Assembly: GCA_036897095.1 (NCBI GenBank)
Contig: JAYMSP010001906.1
Location: 1 to 27,810, forward strand
Origin: Plantago elongata
Taxonomy: Eukaryota > Streptophyta > Magnoliopsida > Lamiales > Plantaginaceae
Direction of reading: 5' to 3'
Length of the DNA stretch: 27,810 nt
Part shown: one piece after another, positions 1 through 10,306 of the stretch
How positions within the stretch are numbered: the first letter of the stretch is position 1
Layout: every line of letters begins with the position of its first letter
Position numbers and translations under genes: made by a program
Notes under the pieces: generated by a model
The model's database searches: none
What the model was told of the DNA's origin: nothing
Seen by the model: only the letters and a program-made list of their open reading frames with translations

Positions 1-1479
1 TATCCTCTCAAATTGACTCAAATATTTCTACGTTCCTTCAAAATGCTGGAAATAATTTTTGACGAAATTTTATTTAATACGTACCGAATTTTACGGCCTT
101 TACAGATCTGAATACCCAAAAACCGCACGTCTGGTCCATATTAACCGATTTTTATATGAAAATCAAAATTTTCTAATCTATGGAAAAACTTTTACCTTAT
201 AGTATACTTACTCCTTATTAATAATTTTATATTAACATATCTAGTGAACCGTAATCCATACTATTGTTTTTGGGAACCTTTCCCCACAACTCCTACAATA
301 GTTTATAATGTTAGATACCAAAATACCTATGTAATTGAAATCTTTTTGGAGGATGATAAATTTTGTCTGATTGTCTCTACAAAGGAAAGGACTTATGCAT
401 GTTTACTATGGCTTGATGGTGCCTTGCTTGTAACCATTGTAGGAATGGTTTTAAAGTTTTGACATTTTTCTATTGCAGTTCAATAGTCTGATTCCAAACA
501 TTGCACCTTTCATGATTTCTTGATGTTTTGTCAGTATATGGGAACTTCTGAATTTCCACATTTGAATTCATTACAAAATTTTATGTTAGCATTCTATTAT
601 CATGTCTAAGCTGCAAAATAATATGCTTGTTATGTAATGTCAGTAACTTTGTATTGACACAAATAGTAGACCATTGTTTGGTAATTTGATTGTGCGATTG
701 ATATTTGATTGTTAGGTATGTAGAAATTGTTTTAAATGCAAATTAGCACGTTAAAGGTTAAATATGATTGCACTTTCTTACTAACCAGATCTGGACCGTG
801 CAAGGAGTCATTCCGCATAGGGCTCCAACGTGCTTAAGTCCACTATTGTATGCAAACAAAATTACTCGTGTCACATAAGAAATATTCAATATTGTTTTGG
901 TTAAATATCCCACCGAACATATTTTTATTTACATGTGAGTGAAATTGCATCAATAATTTAGCTTGTTTAAACATTTTTTAATTGAATACTCAAAGATAAT
1001 ATTAATTTAATTAGCAAATGCAATCTTGAACTAATTACACCCGTTTCCATAAAAGAAAAAGACATTTGTAATTTTTGTTCAATAGTTTTATATCAGTTAT
1101 ATGTATTGTTTATCCTTAAAAAATCATTATATAGTAATTTTAATGTTTTATTATATCTTATAAAATTCAATTAATTTCTATACAATAATTTATGAAGGTT
1201 GAAAAATGATCATATTGAATTAATTGAAACGAATCATTTTAAAATATCGACATATATAACGTTATAATATAATATACTTAAATTATTCATATCTAGACAA
1301 GGATAAACATTACAGGGTCTTTATTATAGCACTAAAACTAGAAAAAAAACCATTTTTTAAGCATTTGACATGAATTTTGAAATCAAATGTTTTTTTAACT
1401 TAATTTTTACTACACTTAACAATTATAATTTAATTTATATCCATACTCCTTTTTTTTTCTTAAACTATATTATTAAATC
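1..1479. other. AT-rich intergenic DNA, no gene recognised
   Basis: AT-rich spacer. The longest open frame here (244-462, 72 codons) has no recognisable domain, no clear splice context, and opens on a GTG rather than an ATG, so I do not call it a gene. No structural RNA or transposon ends were recognised. It may contain old unrecognised repeat debris. Confidence 0.6.
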
Positions 1480-1881
1480 GAGAGAAACTCTCGAGAGAGT
1501 TCGGAAAATATCAAGAGTCTCCTGCAAAAGATTTAGCCGTGCAATTAGTATACAAACTATATACAATTTACGAATATACAATATTACAGGACTCTCACAA
1601 CTCTAAAAAAAACTTGGAATTTTACAAATTTTTGTATTATTATTATTGTTATTACTTATTTATATTTATCATGATCATCCTAACATGAGAAAATCTCTTA
1701 AGATCTGGAAAATCTTGAGATTTCCAAAAAAAAACGATTCAGTCGCACAATCAATATATAATAATACACCATTTGTAAATACACAAAAATTTCACAAATT
1801 ACTTACGACACTGCATAATTAGTATACAATATTGCAGGACTCTCAGACTCTCACAAAATCTTGGACTTTTACAAGTTTTTG
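1480..1881. repeat. Diverged direct duplication in AT-rich DNA (two copies)
   Basis: Two related blocks lie head to tail, about 1480-1637 and about 1687-1881. Each opens with a GAGA-rich stretch followed by a GGAAAATCTTGAG-like motif. Each ends with a shared segment: an ACAATATTGCAGGACTCTCA-like stretch, then a CTTGGA(A/C)TTTTACAA(A/G)TTTTTGT motif. The second copy stops exactly where the LTR at 1882 begins, which suggests the LTR element landed inside or beside it. The origin of the duplicated unit is not recognised. Confidence 0.55.
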
Positions 1882-3323
1882 TGTTAGGAATATATGTTAG
1901 TATTTTTGATCAATCACCATGTAACTTATCTTCAGTACAGAAATGTGACTAGTACTCTTAGTTCACTTGAACATTGTAAAAGAGGAAATCACTTAGTATG
2001 TTAGTCTAGTTAAACTTGTTATAGTATTATTAGGTCTCTGAATGTAATTTTATTTTGAAAAGGCCATGAAGAAGGATCCTAGCAATGGAGTTTAATCGAA
2101 GATCTGAAAAATGAAGATTGCGCAAGTTTGATGAAGACATAAAGTATTAGTCTCATCAGAAAGACTATGTTCAGAAAGCCTTTGTATAGTGCTTGTGGCA
2201 CGTTACACCTATCTGAAGATATGTCACTAATGAGTCTAGGAGCATGCTAGCTTTGAGAAAGGCACGTGTGTCCGTTGAGACTACATGACAAGAAATAGTA
2301 CATTGTATTAGTTAAATTGATTGAAAAGTCGTTCCATAAAGCCCTCTCTGAAAAATGAGATAGTGACTTCTGAGTACTTATTTCAAGATATCAACGGATT
2401 GAATTATGAGATGCTCTAATGGATACTATTCGGACGGCTCTCAAATTCATCTATAAATATCAACACTTAGAAGCTGAGAAATACACACACGAACTACACT
2501 CATACTTTCATATCAAAGAAGTATTCTCTCAAGCATTCATACTACAATTCTCCAAGCTCACAGTTGCGATCATACAACTCGAAGAATTACTAGTAGTAGT
2601 TCTAAGTGTCCTGAACCTTACAAGAGCTTGATTATCTGTGAAAGAGTTGAACACTCAGATACCCTTTCTGAAGTTCATTCCCCAGAATAGATTTCAACAC
2701 TTGGGTCAGAAAGGAGAATCCTACCATATATTGAACAAGTATATTAAGTAGTGTTATCTCCTCCAGCTATCTGGATAAATAGCTGAAAAGTTATTTAAAG
2801 AGAAGCATGACAACAATCATATAAACAACACCATCAGGGCGTGGAGTACATGAAGTACTTGATTTGGGAAATTAAGAAAAAGCTCCGAGGTTATCTTGAG
2901 TACACGAAGTACTTAACTTTAGAAGCTAGAGAACAACTCAGGGGGAACATTTGGTTGGGAACCATTTGTTTGTAGTGATCTTAGAATATGATACATTGTA
3001 ATGAGAACTCAATTATATGTTCTAGTAAATTCCAGGTCTCAGAAAGGCTGAAGTGGACTAGTTGGAGGATTACACCACCTCCATATACCATCGTAAGTTG
3101 TTGTGTTATTTACTTATTGTATTTACATTCCAGCATCACACACACACGTTATTACCGCAAAGCACATTTACGTTTATCTATCGCTTAAAGTCTTCCGCTC
3201 TCTGAACCTAAGTATGAGAAACCCCCAGGTTTCTGAGAAAGACTTTTTATCGACGAAAGTTTGAAAAGACTATTCACCCCCCCCCCTCTCTAGTCTTTTC
3301 ATTTGTCGTTATCTGGACCAACA
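1882..3323 (+). repeat. 5' LTR of the SIRE-like copia relic (1442 bp)
   Basis: Begins with TGTTAGGAAT and ends with GGACCAACA, giving the canonical TG...CA ends. It is followed after two bases by the tRNA-Met primer-binding site. A TATA motif lies in the middle, and a run of Cs followed by CTCTCTAG sits close to the end, as in related plant copia LTRs. The 5' edge coincides with the end of a neighbouring duplicated block. Confidence 0.75.
2452..2458 (+). promoter_or_regulatory. TATA box of the copia LTR
   Basis: TATAAAT motif in the middle of the LTR, at the expected U3/R boundary region. It is followed by a CA-rich stretch as in SIRE-type LTRs. Whether it is still active cannot be told from sequence. 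Confidence 0.5.
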
Positions 3324-3325
3324 GG

Positions 3326-3337
3326 TGGTATCAGAGC
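3326..3337 (+). other. Retroelement primer-binding site (initiator tRNA-Met)
   Basis: TGGTATCAGAGC is the classical plant Ty1/copia primer-binding site complementary to the 3' end of initiator tRNA-Met. It sits two bases after the LTR end. It is not a tRNA gene. Confidence 0.9.
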
Positions 3338-3657
3338 GGGAGGTTTACTAGCCTTCTGCACTGAACCTCGATCCTCCAGATAGGTAGAGTTTTTGTCGCC
3401 TTACAAGGACGTTTTAATTGTGTGTCAAGTGTGCAGGTATGTCTCTGAGTGATGCTCCGGTTCTTAAAATCGAGAATTACGAGAAATAGAAGAATAACAT
3501 GATGCTACATCTTGAAGCTATCAGAGGGAGATAAATTGTCAAAGAATGAATTGTTTAAACAAAAGATGATTGAGTTGATAAGGTCATAATAAATCACCTT
3601 GATAATTTAGGTTTGATTGCCATAAAGGGATTGATCTTTCATTGAGATGATAATTAT

Positions 3658-3881
3658 GGCTCTATTTAATAAAATGAGCTGAAAATGTAGTTAGTAGCTG
3701 GAAAGTTACTGAGAGTAGAAAAAGTAGTTGATAGGTGGTTATGTAACTTTTTTTTTAACAAGCTAACTTGATTAGCTTCTCAAACCAACTAGCTTTTTTA
3801 AGAAGTTGCGCATTCACATAACGAGTTTTTTATCAAACAATAAAAGTTTATAGAGTTAAAAAGCTAACTGAGAAATCAGTA
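3658..3881 (+). repeat. Dispersed DNA-transposon-like repeat, copy A
   Basis: Begins with GGCTCTATTTAAT and contains an AACAAGCTAACTTGATTAGC core. It ends near AAAAGCTAACTGAGAAATC. A diverged copy in the opposite orientation lies at 26462-26652, aligning from the GCTCTRTTTA start to the GCTAACTG end. Size and GCTCTGTTT start resemble non-autonomous hAT-type elements, but I could not find a clean target-site duplication or perfect terminal inverted repeats. The class is therefore tentative. It borders the truncated end of the SIRE-like relic. Confidence 0.6.
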
Positions 3882-4154
3882 GTAACCATAGTCTATAACT
3901 TAATTTTCTGGAACTAATTCCAAACTGTAGTATATAATACATGATGAATCAATTAATTGATCAAGAAACAGAGAAGTAAAACACAAGATAGGTAATACTC
4001 AAATATATAAAATCAACATATAGATCAATCTATCTCACAGTCGAATTGTGATGCAAAAGGCTTCAATTTACCACCACAAGTTAAGAAGACAACATCTAAG
4101 AAAATAACTTTTAATTAAAATATAAAATAATCATACCACATGAACAGACTCTAA
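3882..4154. other. AT-rich spacer, nothing recognised
   Basis: Short AT-rich spacer between two transposon-like repeats. No coding potential or RNA structure recognised. Confidence 0.5.
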
Positions 4155-4303
4155 GGGACTGATTAGCATGGCATTTAAATGGTGATTTTGGTGAAATTGT
4201 GTTCGAAATGGAATTGAAATAAGGGTATTTGAAGTGTATTTTAGGCCAAATCACTGTTCATCGAGTCAAATGGGGGCATTCAAATGCCTGACCAATCAAC
4301 CCC
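4155..4303 (+). mobile_element. Tourist-like MITE (PIF/Harbinger), copy 1
   Basis: A 149-bp element flanked by TAA on both sides (4152-4154 and 4304-4306), the 3-bp duplication typical of PIF/Harbinger. The ends form imperfect terminal inverted repeats of about 27 bp. The left end is GGGACTGATTAGCATGGCAT; the right end read in reverse is GGGGTTGATTGGTCAGGCAT. A second copy of the same family lies in the same orientation at 23754-23901. No coding capacity. Confidence 0.85.
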
Positions 4304-5322
4304 TAAATGGTAATACTCACAAATTGAAAAATTCCAAAAATTACACAAATCGCTTCTTTGTTGTTCCAGATCTAGTTGTGACTTTATGGTGATAAGTCAA
4401 TAGTGAAAAAATCTAAACGGTTACCGTCATTACGAACCTTACGGTTGAATTCTTTTAGCCGACAATTACATTTGACAGTATATTTTATTCAGTTTTCAGT
4501 TCAGTTTAGTAGTGTCTAATCTCAGTAGGGTGATTTTTTGGTGTAGAAACCGAATTCAATCTTAACCACGTAAAAAATTAGAATTTTTAATATTTTTTAA
4601 AATTCAAAATGTAAAATTTAAATCGAATTTAAAACTGATTTCATTCTCGTCTCTCTTTCAATGTCGTGACCCCCCACCCTCCTCTATTTGTTTGTGTTCC
4701 CTCTCTCTAGTCTCTAGTTAGTAAAAATTGCAGAAAAAAACAATGTATTATGTCAAGGACTAAATTGCGAGTTTGTAGAAGAAAGGGGACTAGAACTAAA
4801 ATATTTAGTAGACTATGAAGGGAAATTGGGCAAGGACTCGATTGAATTAAAGAGAGACTTTGGAAAGTGGTACACCGTCCATCATATATTGTACATCCCA
4901 AAACGTAGGGTTCGTTATAACAGAATCCGTTACCTTACAGTTAGTCTTCTACTACATTACAAGGAAGAAAAGCTTCTGTCTGGATTGGAATGTAAACACT
5001 CTTGATTCTTCTCTTTACTGCAAAACCTCTCCAGATTTAAATTGCTCCAATGGTTCAAGCTGTAATACTTCTTCATTGATAAACATTCAATCATCGGATT
5101 TGCTCTAGAAGCTCAACTCTGTTCTTCCGTTTCTCTGTGTAATGGTGCAGATGAATATATAGTGGAAGAAGCAAGACAAAGACCAGTAACTACAAAAATA
5201 GATGAATCAATTGTGTCTATATTGTTTCTATATATAAGCCCTTCGCACATAAGAATAATACACGCTATTTTATTTAAGAATTCAGTGATGGACATCAATA
5301 ATGACAGTACCACTAGCGAAGT
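4304..5322. other. Intergenic DNA downstream of the BBE-like gene
   Basis: No gene recognised. 4640-4720 is pyrimidine-rich. 4740-4860 carries motifs such as AAGGACTAAATTGCGA and CAAGGACTCGATTGAATTAA that look like repeat debris, not a gene. The part nearest 5323 would hold the 3' untranslated region of the minus-strand BBE-like gene. Short open frames on both strands here overlap one another and have no family resemblance. Confidence 0.5.
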
Positions 5323-7070
5323 CTATTTCTGGGACAGCAAAGGCGGGATGCTTTGCTGATTTCTGAACAAGTTGGATGGATCGACCATAGTCTTGACACG
5401 AACCAACCGTCTGAAGTTTCTATTGAAATACTTGTGCCCCCAAACGCTTGCTTCTTTATAGCTCGTATTCCCTTGGTTGTTCATCCCAATATCAAGATCT
5501 CTGTAATTGAAATATGCTCTTCGAGGAGATTTTGATACATAAGGCTCCATGTAATCATAAAGATTCCGTATCCAAGTCATGTGCCTTTCAGATGCTTCAC
5601 TATCACCGGAAATCCAGCCTACCGCGTAATGGATCATGAACTTGACACCTGCCCTATGAGGGAAAGGCGTTTCAGATTCTGAGACCGTTTTCAGTATCCC
5701 TCCATATGGACTTAGTTGCAGTGAACCGTTTTCTTCGTTCAATAATTTCCAGATCCCTTCAAGACCACTTTCCGGAATGGGCTGCTGCACATAGTCCGAC
5801 TTACCCTTGAAATTTATCCAGTACCTTTGGGTTCTATCCAGTACAATTTTGTGCGACACATTTCTAAGACCCCAAAAAAAGAGTGGAATCTATCCAACTC
5901 ATTTCAATGCAGTCCTGCTCCACCAAACCCAACTCTGGAAATTTCTCTTGCATTAAAGGTAAGAGATCATGAACACGACCGAGGTATAGTGTAGTGAAGG
6001 AGGCTTCTATGGTTTTGTTCCTGGTTACAGGAGATCTTATGCTCTTCAATACAGGTCTAATCAAGAGGTTTTCATCAAGTTTATCAGCAACGTGTTGCCA
6101 TTTATGTACTAGTTGAGTCGCGTTTTGTTCCAGTGTTCGTGAAACATTGAAAACAGTCACTGTCTCAGGTACTGTAATCAGGTTAACCTTAAACGCAATG
6201 ACTATTCCAAAACTTGTACCTCCACCACCTCTAATTGCCCAAAACAAATCCTCACCCATAGACCTTCAATCCAATACTCGGCCATTTGGATCAATTAATC
6301 TCGCATCAATGATGTGATCAATGGCCATGCCATGCCTACGGGACATCATTCCGTATCCTCCTCCACTGAAGTGTCCTCCAACGCCTACAGTTGGGCAAAC
6401 ACCTGCATGATCAAGTAGTTTGTCAGAGATAATTGAAAATATGAATTACATGTTTGAAGACATCATCATGTATTCTTTGATTCTCGTTCTATAGTAAGTG
6501 ACTGTTTGAAGACATCTAAACAAGCCTGATTTTATCTAAGAGATGTGTCAGTTAAGTACCTGCTGTGAAAGCAAGTGTCTTGCTTCTTTGCGCAATAGTA
6601 TAATACAGTTTCCCAAGTGATGCTCCAGTTTGAACCCAAGCAGTATTATCTTCCTCGTCTATTGATATTGATTCAAAGTTTCTCATGTCGATCATGACGA
6701 AAGGTGTTTCAGAAATTTGTGCAAGTCCCTCGTAGTCATGCCCACCACTTCGTACTCTAATCTGCACACCAAGCTTCTTGGAGCATTGAACGGCTGCTTG
6801 AATTTCAGATTCATTATAAGGGGTAATAATCAGAATAGGCCACAGCTCGGAGCTTGGTATGTGTCGTTTATTTCGCACTGCGGATTGGAAAACCGAAGTG
6901 TAGGAAGCATTGCTTGGAGAGTAGATGTCACCAGCATCAGTTACTAAATTTGAGTTTCCAAATTGGCCAAGGCATTCAAGAAAATCAGTGGTGGTACTAT
7001 TTGAAGAGGCTGCCAAAATAAAAAGGTTAGCTGCTAGGCAAAAAAGAAATGTAACATTATGTGCCTTCAT
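5323..7070 (-). pseudogene. Berberine bridge enzyme-like FAD oxidase, probable pseudogene
   Basis: BBE-like enzymes are secreted flavoproteins that oxidise alkaloids, monolignols or oligosaccharides using bicovalently bound FAD. Exon 1 is 7070-6560, the 157-bp intron is 6559-6403 (GT..AG), and exon 2 is 6402-5323. The conceptual product is about 530 residues, the family's normal length. Residues 1-22 form a signal peptide. The flavin-linking His is at about 111 (RSGGHDYEG) and Cys at about 173 ([10 protein letters not shown]), with the family's spacing of 62. Further family motifs are [32 protein letters not shown] and the C-terminal FNRNFRRLVRVKTMVDPSNL. Two defects are visible: an in-frame TGA at 6268-6266, after RVLD and before RSMGEDLFW, and a frame change at a run of seven A (5874-5880 plus strand), after WIDSTLF. 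The homopolymer could be a sequencing error; the TGA is less easily dismissed. Everything else is well preserved, so loss looks recent. Confidence 0.85.
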
Positions 7071-7395
7071 TTCTTGCTCTTAAATTATGATATGGATTAA
7101 CTTGTTGCTAATTGAGGATCAAGCATATCATCCTATTTACAGAAATATGTTTACAGAATTTTATTTACAAGCTTGTCAATATTAAATTCAAGAATCCATA
7201 CTTCATATCTTATTTGATGACAATAAATTCATGGTAACCAAAATGTAACACGCTTTTAATTAATAGCCATGCTAATCAATAGCCTTAATTCATCAAGTAA
7301 TTACTCCATATACTGATATACATATTAATTATTGGGTGTTATGTTAATTAATTGCTTTTCTCAACCTCCAACACAAAACCGATTACGTATTTCAC
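7071..7395. other. Upstream region of the BBE-like gene
   Basis: AT-rich sequence upstream of the minus-strand start at 7070. I see no unambiguous TATA box at the expected distance and no recognisable gene. Confidence 0.45.
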
Positions 7396-7729
7396 ATGTA
7401 CATGTTTTTCGAGCCGAATCGAATCGTATATTTTATCACTGGAGCTCGAGTTTGAATTCAACCGAATCGAACTTCGACTCGGCTCGATAACAAAACGAGC
7501 TCGAGCTCGAAAATATATGAGCTTTAATGAGTTTTATCTATAAAAATATTAAAAATATGTATACAAAATTATAATTATTAAAATAATTACTCTTAACGAG
7601 TTTTATAGAGCTGAGCCGAGTTCGGCTCGCTAATAAAATGAGTATAAAATTGAGCTCGGTTCAAAAAAGCTTACCGAATCGAGCCGAACCCTTCGTAAGG
7701 TTCAACTCGAAAAACAGCTCTATGTACAT
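7396..7729. mobile_element. GAGCTCG-rich non-autonomous element, hAT-like
   Basis: Dense in GAGCTCG, CGAGCCGAA and CGGCTCG motifs on both strands. The sequence is bracketed by identical 8-bp ATGTACAT at 7396-7403 and 7722-7729. Inside these, the ends are inverted: GTTTTTCGAG on the left and CTCGAAAAAC on the right. An 8-bp flanking repeat fits a hAT-type target-site duplication. However, ATGTACAT is its own reverse complement, so it could equally be part of the inverted termini. The right end has six extra bases (AGCTCT) between CTCGAAAAAC and the flank, so one end may be trimmed. Similar GAGCTCGAGCTCG-rich repeats are common in plant genomes. Confidence 0.6.
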
Positions 7730-9840
7730 CCTATAATACACTTCCCCCATTTTATACACAAAATGGAGCAGGCACTTTGGTTATGAGGAAGAAGTAAGAA
7801 CTCAACCTCCTACATTCCGAACACCATATTATGTTGGCAACCCTCCGGGACAATAACCAAAGCGAATTGACTGACTAACAATTCTAACGCTTTAAAATAC
7901 AATTCAACAAACAATTTAAGTTTTAAGTGTCATACCGGACGATCTACTCAAAACTTAGTAATAAATTATAAAATTTAATTTTATTGAAATTATGGTATGC
8001 AAAATGTATCCCTTGTTGTTTCGAATCCACATACACATTGCCACTCGGACACTTGTATGATGTTTGACTCGCTATTAAAATGCAATTCTAAATAAGTTGT
8101 GTCCTTCTCATTATAAAAGATAGGCAATTTATTTGAATATTTAAATTCTTGTTTTAATGTTTGTTTTCCCATCATACATTTTACTACTCGTATTTAGTTA
8201 TTGTCTACCAGTTTCAAAACTCAAATATACACTACTAGAAATTGGTTAAATCACAATCCAATGAAACTATTAAGTATCATTCATCAATTTTAAATTTTAA
8301 CTCAGACTAAATTTTAAATTAAATGTGAAATGTTCGTGTTAAGATAAAATGACAAATAATTTGAGATCGTTTAAATGGTATGTATTGTGAATTGTATACA
8401 TCTGTTGTTAAATTTATTTATCAACCGGGTTAATAGTAATTTTGTATTTTAAAATTAAATTAGAAGGTAGGAAGTGATAAAAATGGAAGGGGCAGTAAGA
8501 AACATGTGACATTGGCATTATTGAGTTTGTAGTAATCCATTTCTGACTGGGATGGTAGGTTGAACAGAAAAGCAAAGCAGAAAGAACAAATAGTTCCATA
8601 TGATGCCAAAAGTGAGCGCATATACAACGTGAGCAGAAGAAAGAAAACAATAATAATGTGTAATAAATGACATCATACATGACGTATTTCGTCATCATCG
8701 GATTACCTCTCAATTTTAACTGCTCCTCACCGCTCAAGCTCCAATCACCACACGTGCTTTTCACGCTCCACGTTTCTACTTTCTACCATCGACCTACTTC
8801 CCCATTCGGATCCAACTCAACTTGGTACTCAAATCATCCAATTTAGTAACAAGTTCTACTCATTCCTTCATTTTCGGTATATAAATAAGGTAATTAATAG
8901 TTTATTAATTATTATAAAAAAAATGATAAAGAAAATATACCAAAACGAATTGTAATAACCGTTTGATAAACTTTACAATTATATTTTAAATATTAAATAC
9001 GACAATAGCGGGCTTCATAAATTATGTTAATTGTGATTGGTTTCTTTCCACGTGTTGTTAGATGCCGACAAAACGAACTATGCAGTCTAGCCTGATATAA
9101 ATTGTCGAATATTGATAAGAACTACCTTTATTAATTGATCCTCACACGATATTTTCCTACATTATCGCTCTTAACTAGCAATAACTAGTTTGTCTTCATG
9201 AATAAAGTCGTTTTTTTTCTCATTCTGCATGACATACTGAAACCCGCCAACGTACTTCCCTCAAGGGAACACACTCGAAGAATATAAATCGAGTTTGACA
9301 AAGAAGATACTTCATTGAGTCGAAGTAGTTCAACACATGTCAATATACATCAACGAACTCAATAATGAAGGATGAAGACGTCAACACTAAAGTGTCTTTG
9401 TCGACTTGCCAACTATCTTACGATGTACGTTCTCGGTCAATTTATCTTACATAAAAACATCACAAATACAAACGATCTCGATTTCCATATTTATGCATTC
9501 ACATCACAAACAACTCATACAAATACTTAATGATGAATGTTTTGTATTAATATTTTATTACACTGTCTCCGTCAATCATAACGCTTCCACCCCAATACGA
9601 AGACCCGTTAAATGAGACGGATCTTGCAAGTTGAGTCAGGTTATAATCCGGAAGGTAGCAGTCACTCGCTGTTAATAACTGATTCAAATTCGGCACGACA
9701 GAAGAACTCAAAGTGGAAACGAAGAAAGAGGCAGAAAAGGGTAAAGAAAGGTAATTTCTCGGTCTTGCTTTCTGGCTTTTGTTTATTCCTGTTCAATACA
9801 TCATTCCATTTCCCATTCGAAGACTTCACTGGGACCTTTC
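7730..9840. other. Long spacer upstream of the NPR3/4-like gene
   Basis: No gene supported. The minus-strand open frame 8414-8764 (116 codons) has no domain and is rich in Tyr, His, Cys and Phe, as expected from AT-rich noncoding DNA. The region includes CACGTG G-box cores near 8751 and 9049, a TGACG palindrome at 8680-8694, and an ACGTCA motif near 9377. These are candidate distal elements of the downstream gene only. I saw no transposon ends. Confidence 0.5.
8680..8694. promoter_or_regulatory. Inverted pair of TGACG (TGA-factor) motifs
   Basis: TGACGTATTTCGTCA: two TGACG half-sites face each other across five bases. TGACG is the core recognised by TGA bZIP factors, the DNA-binding partners of NPR proteins. 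It lies about 1.6 kb upstream of the NPR3/4-like start codon, far for a core promoter element. Function is inferred from the motif alone. Confidence 0.3.
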
Positions 9841-10306
9841 CTCTGTTCTTTCTTCATTCCTAATTCAATCTTCTTTACGCCTCTCTTCTCTTCATTCTCC
9901 TCTTTTCTTCAACCCAATTCACTGCAATTCAAGGTAAACTACTGTCTTACAATGCTGGCTAATTTTCTTGGAGTTTTTTTTCATCAAGTTGTCATTTTTT
10001 TTGGTGATATATGACCACATGAGTGCTCAGCTCTTTCATTTGATGTCTACTGATTGTTTTCTTTGTTTCCATAACTTTGTTTTGATTCTTAATCACAGGA
10101 AATTCAAAAACTTGGGTATTCGATTCAATTGCTTTTGCTTTTGGTTGATTGCATGGTGAAAATGATCTGTAATTTTGGCCTGTACTAGTTTGGTGTAGCT
10201 TGAATTTCTGATTTGGTTTTGTTTTGAATTGATGTGATAAGCATAGATTAAGATAGAAGGACATCAAAGTTAGGATCTTTGGTACATTTGTTGTTGAAAA
10301 CTTGAA
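9841..10306 (+). promoter_or_regulatory. 5' leader of the NPR3/4-like gene, probably with a leader intron
   Basis: 9840-9930 is a CT-rich stretch typical of plant 5' untranslated leaders. A good donor follows (AAG|GTAAAC, intron from 9934). A possible acceptor is CACAG at 10094-10098. If that one is used, the spliced leader still carries upstream ATGs (for example a short frame from 10152), so an acceptor nearer the start codon is also possible. The transcription start and exact splicing need RNA evidence. Confidence 0.45.

Larger units (their letters stand above)
1882..3657 (+). mobile_element. 5' end of a Ty1/copia LTR retrotransposon, SIRE-like (fossil)
   Basis: This is a long LTR followed by a primer-binding site complementary to initiator tRNA-Met, then a short untranslated stretch and the start of a gag-like reading frame near 3440 (MSLSDAPVLKIENYE). 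The LTR length, the C-rich tract shortly before its end, and the layout up to the primer-binding site resemble the SIRE/Maximus lineage of Ty1/copia. The lineage call is from memory of family features. Only the 5' part is present: no protease, integrase, reverse transcriptase or second LTR follows on this strand. The element is broken and fades out near 3650, where a different repeat starts. With a single LTR its age cannot be estimated. Confidence 0.75.

Noticed and set aside
244-462. 72-codon open frame in 5' spacer
   Set aside because: Opens on GTG, has no domain or family resemblance, and has no promoter or splice context.
3326-3337. tRNA-Met-like sequence
   Set aside because: Only the primer-binding complement of the tRNA 3' end is present, right after an LTR. 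There is no tRNA cloverleaf.
5860-6270. Programmed frameshift or stop read-through in the BBE-like gene
   Set aside because: The family uses neither, and no stimulatory structure was recognised. Pseudogenisation, or a base error at the homopolymer, is simpler.
8414-8764. 116-codon minus-strand open frame upstream of the NPR gene
   Set aside because: Low-complexity composition, no recognisable domain, and no supporting context. AT-rich noncoding DNA explains it.
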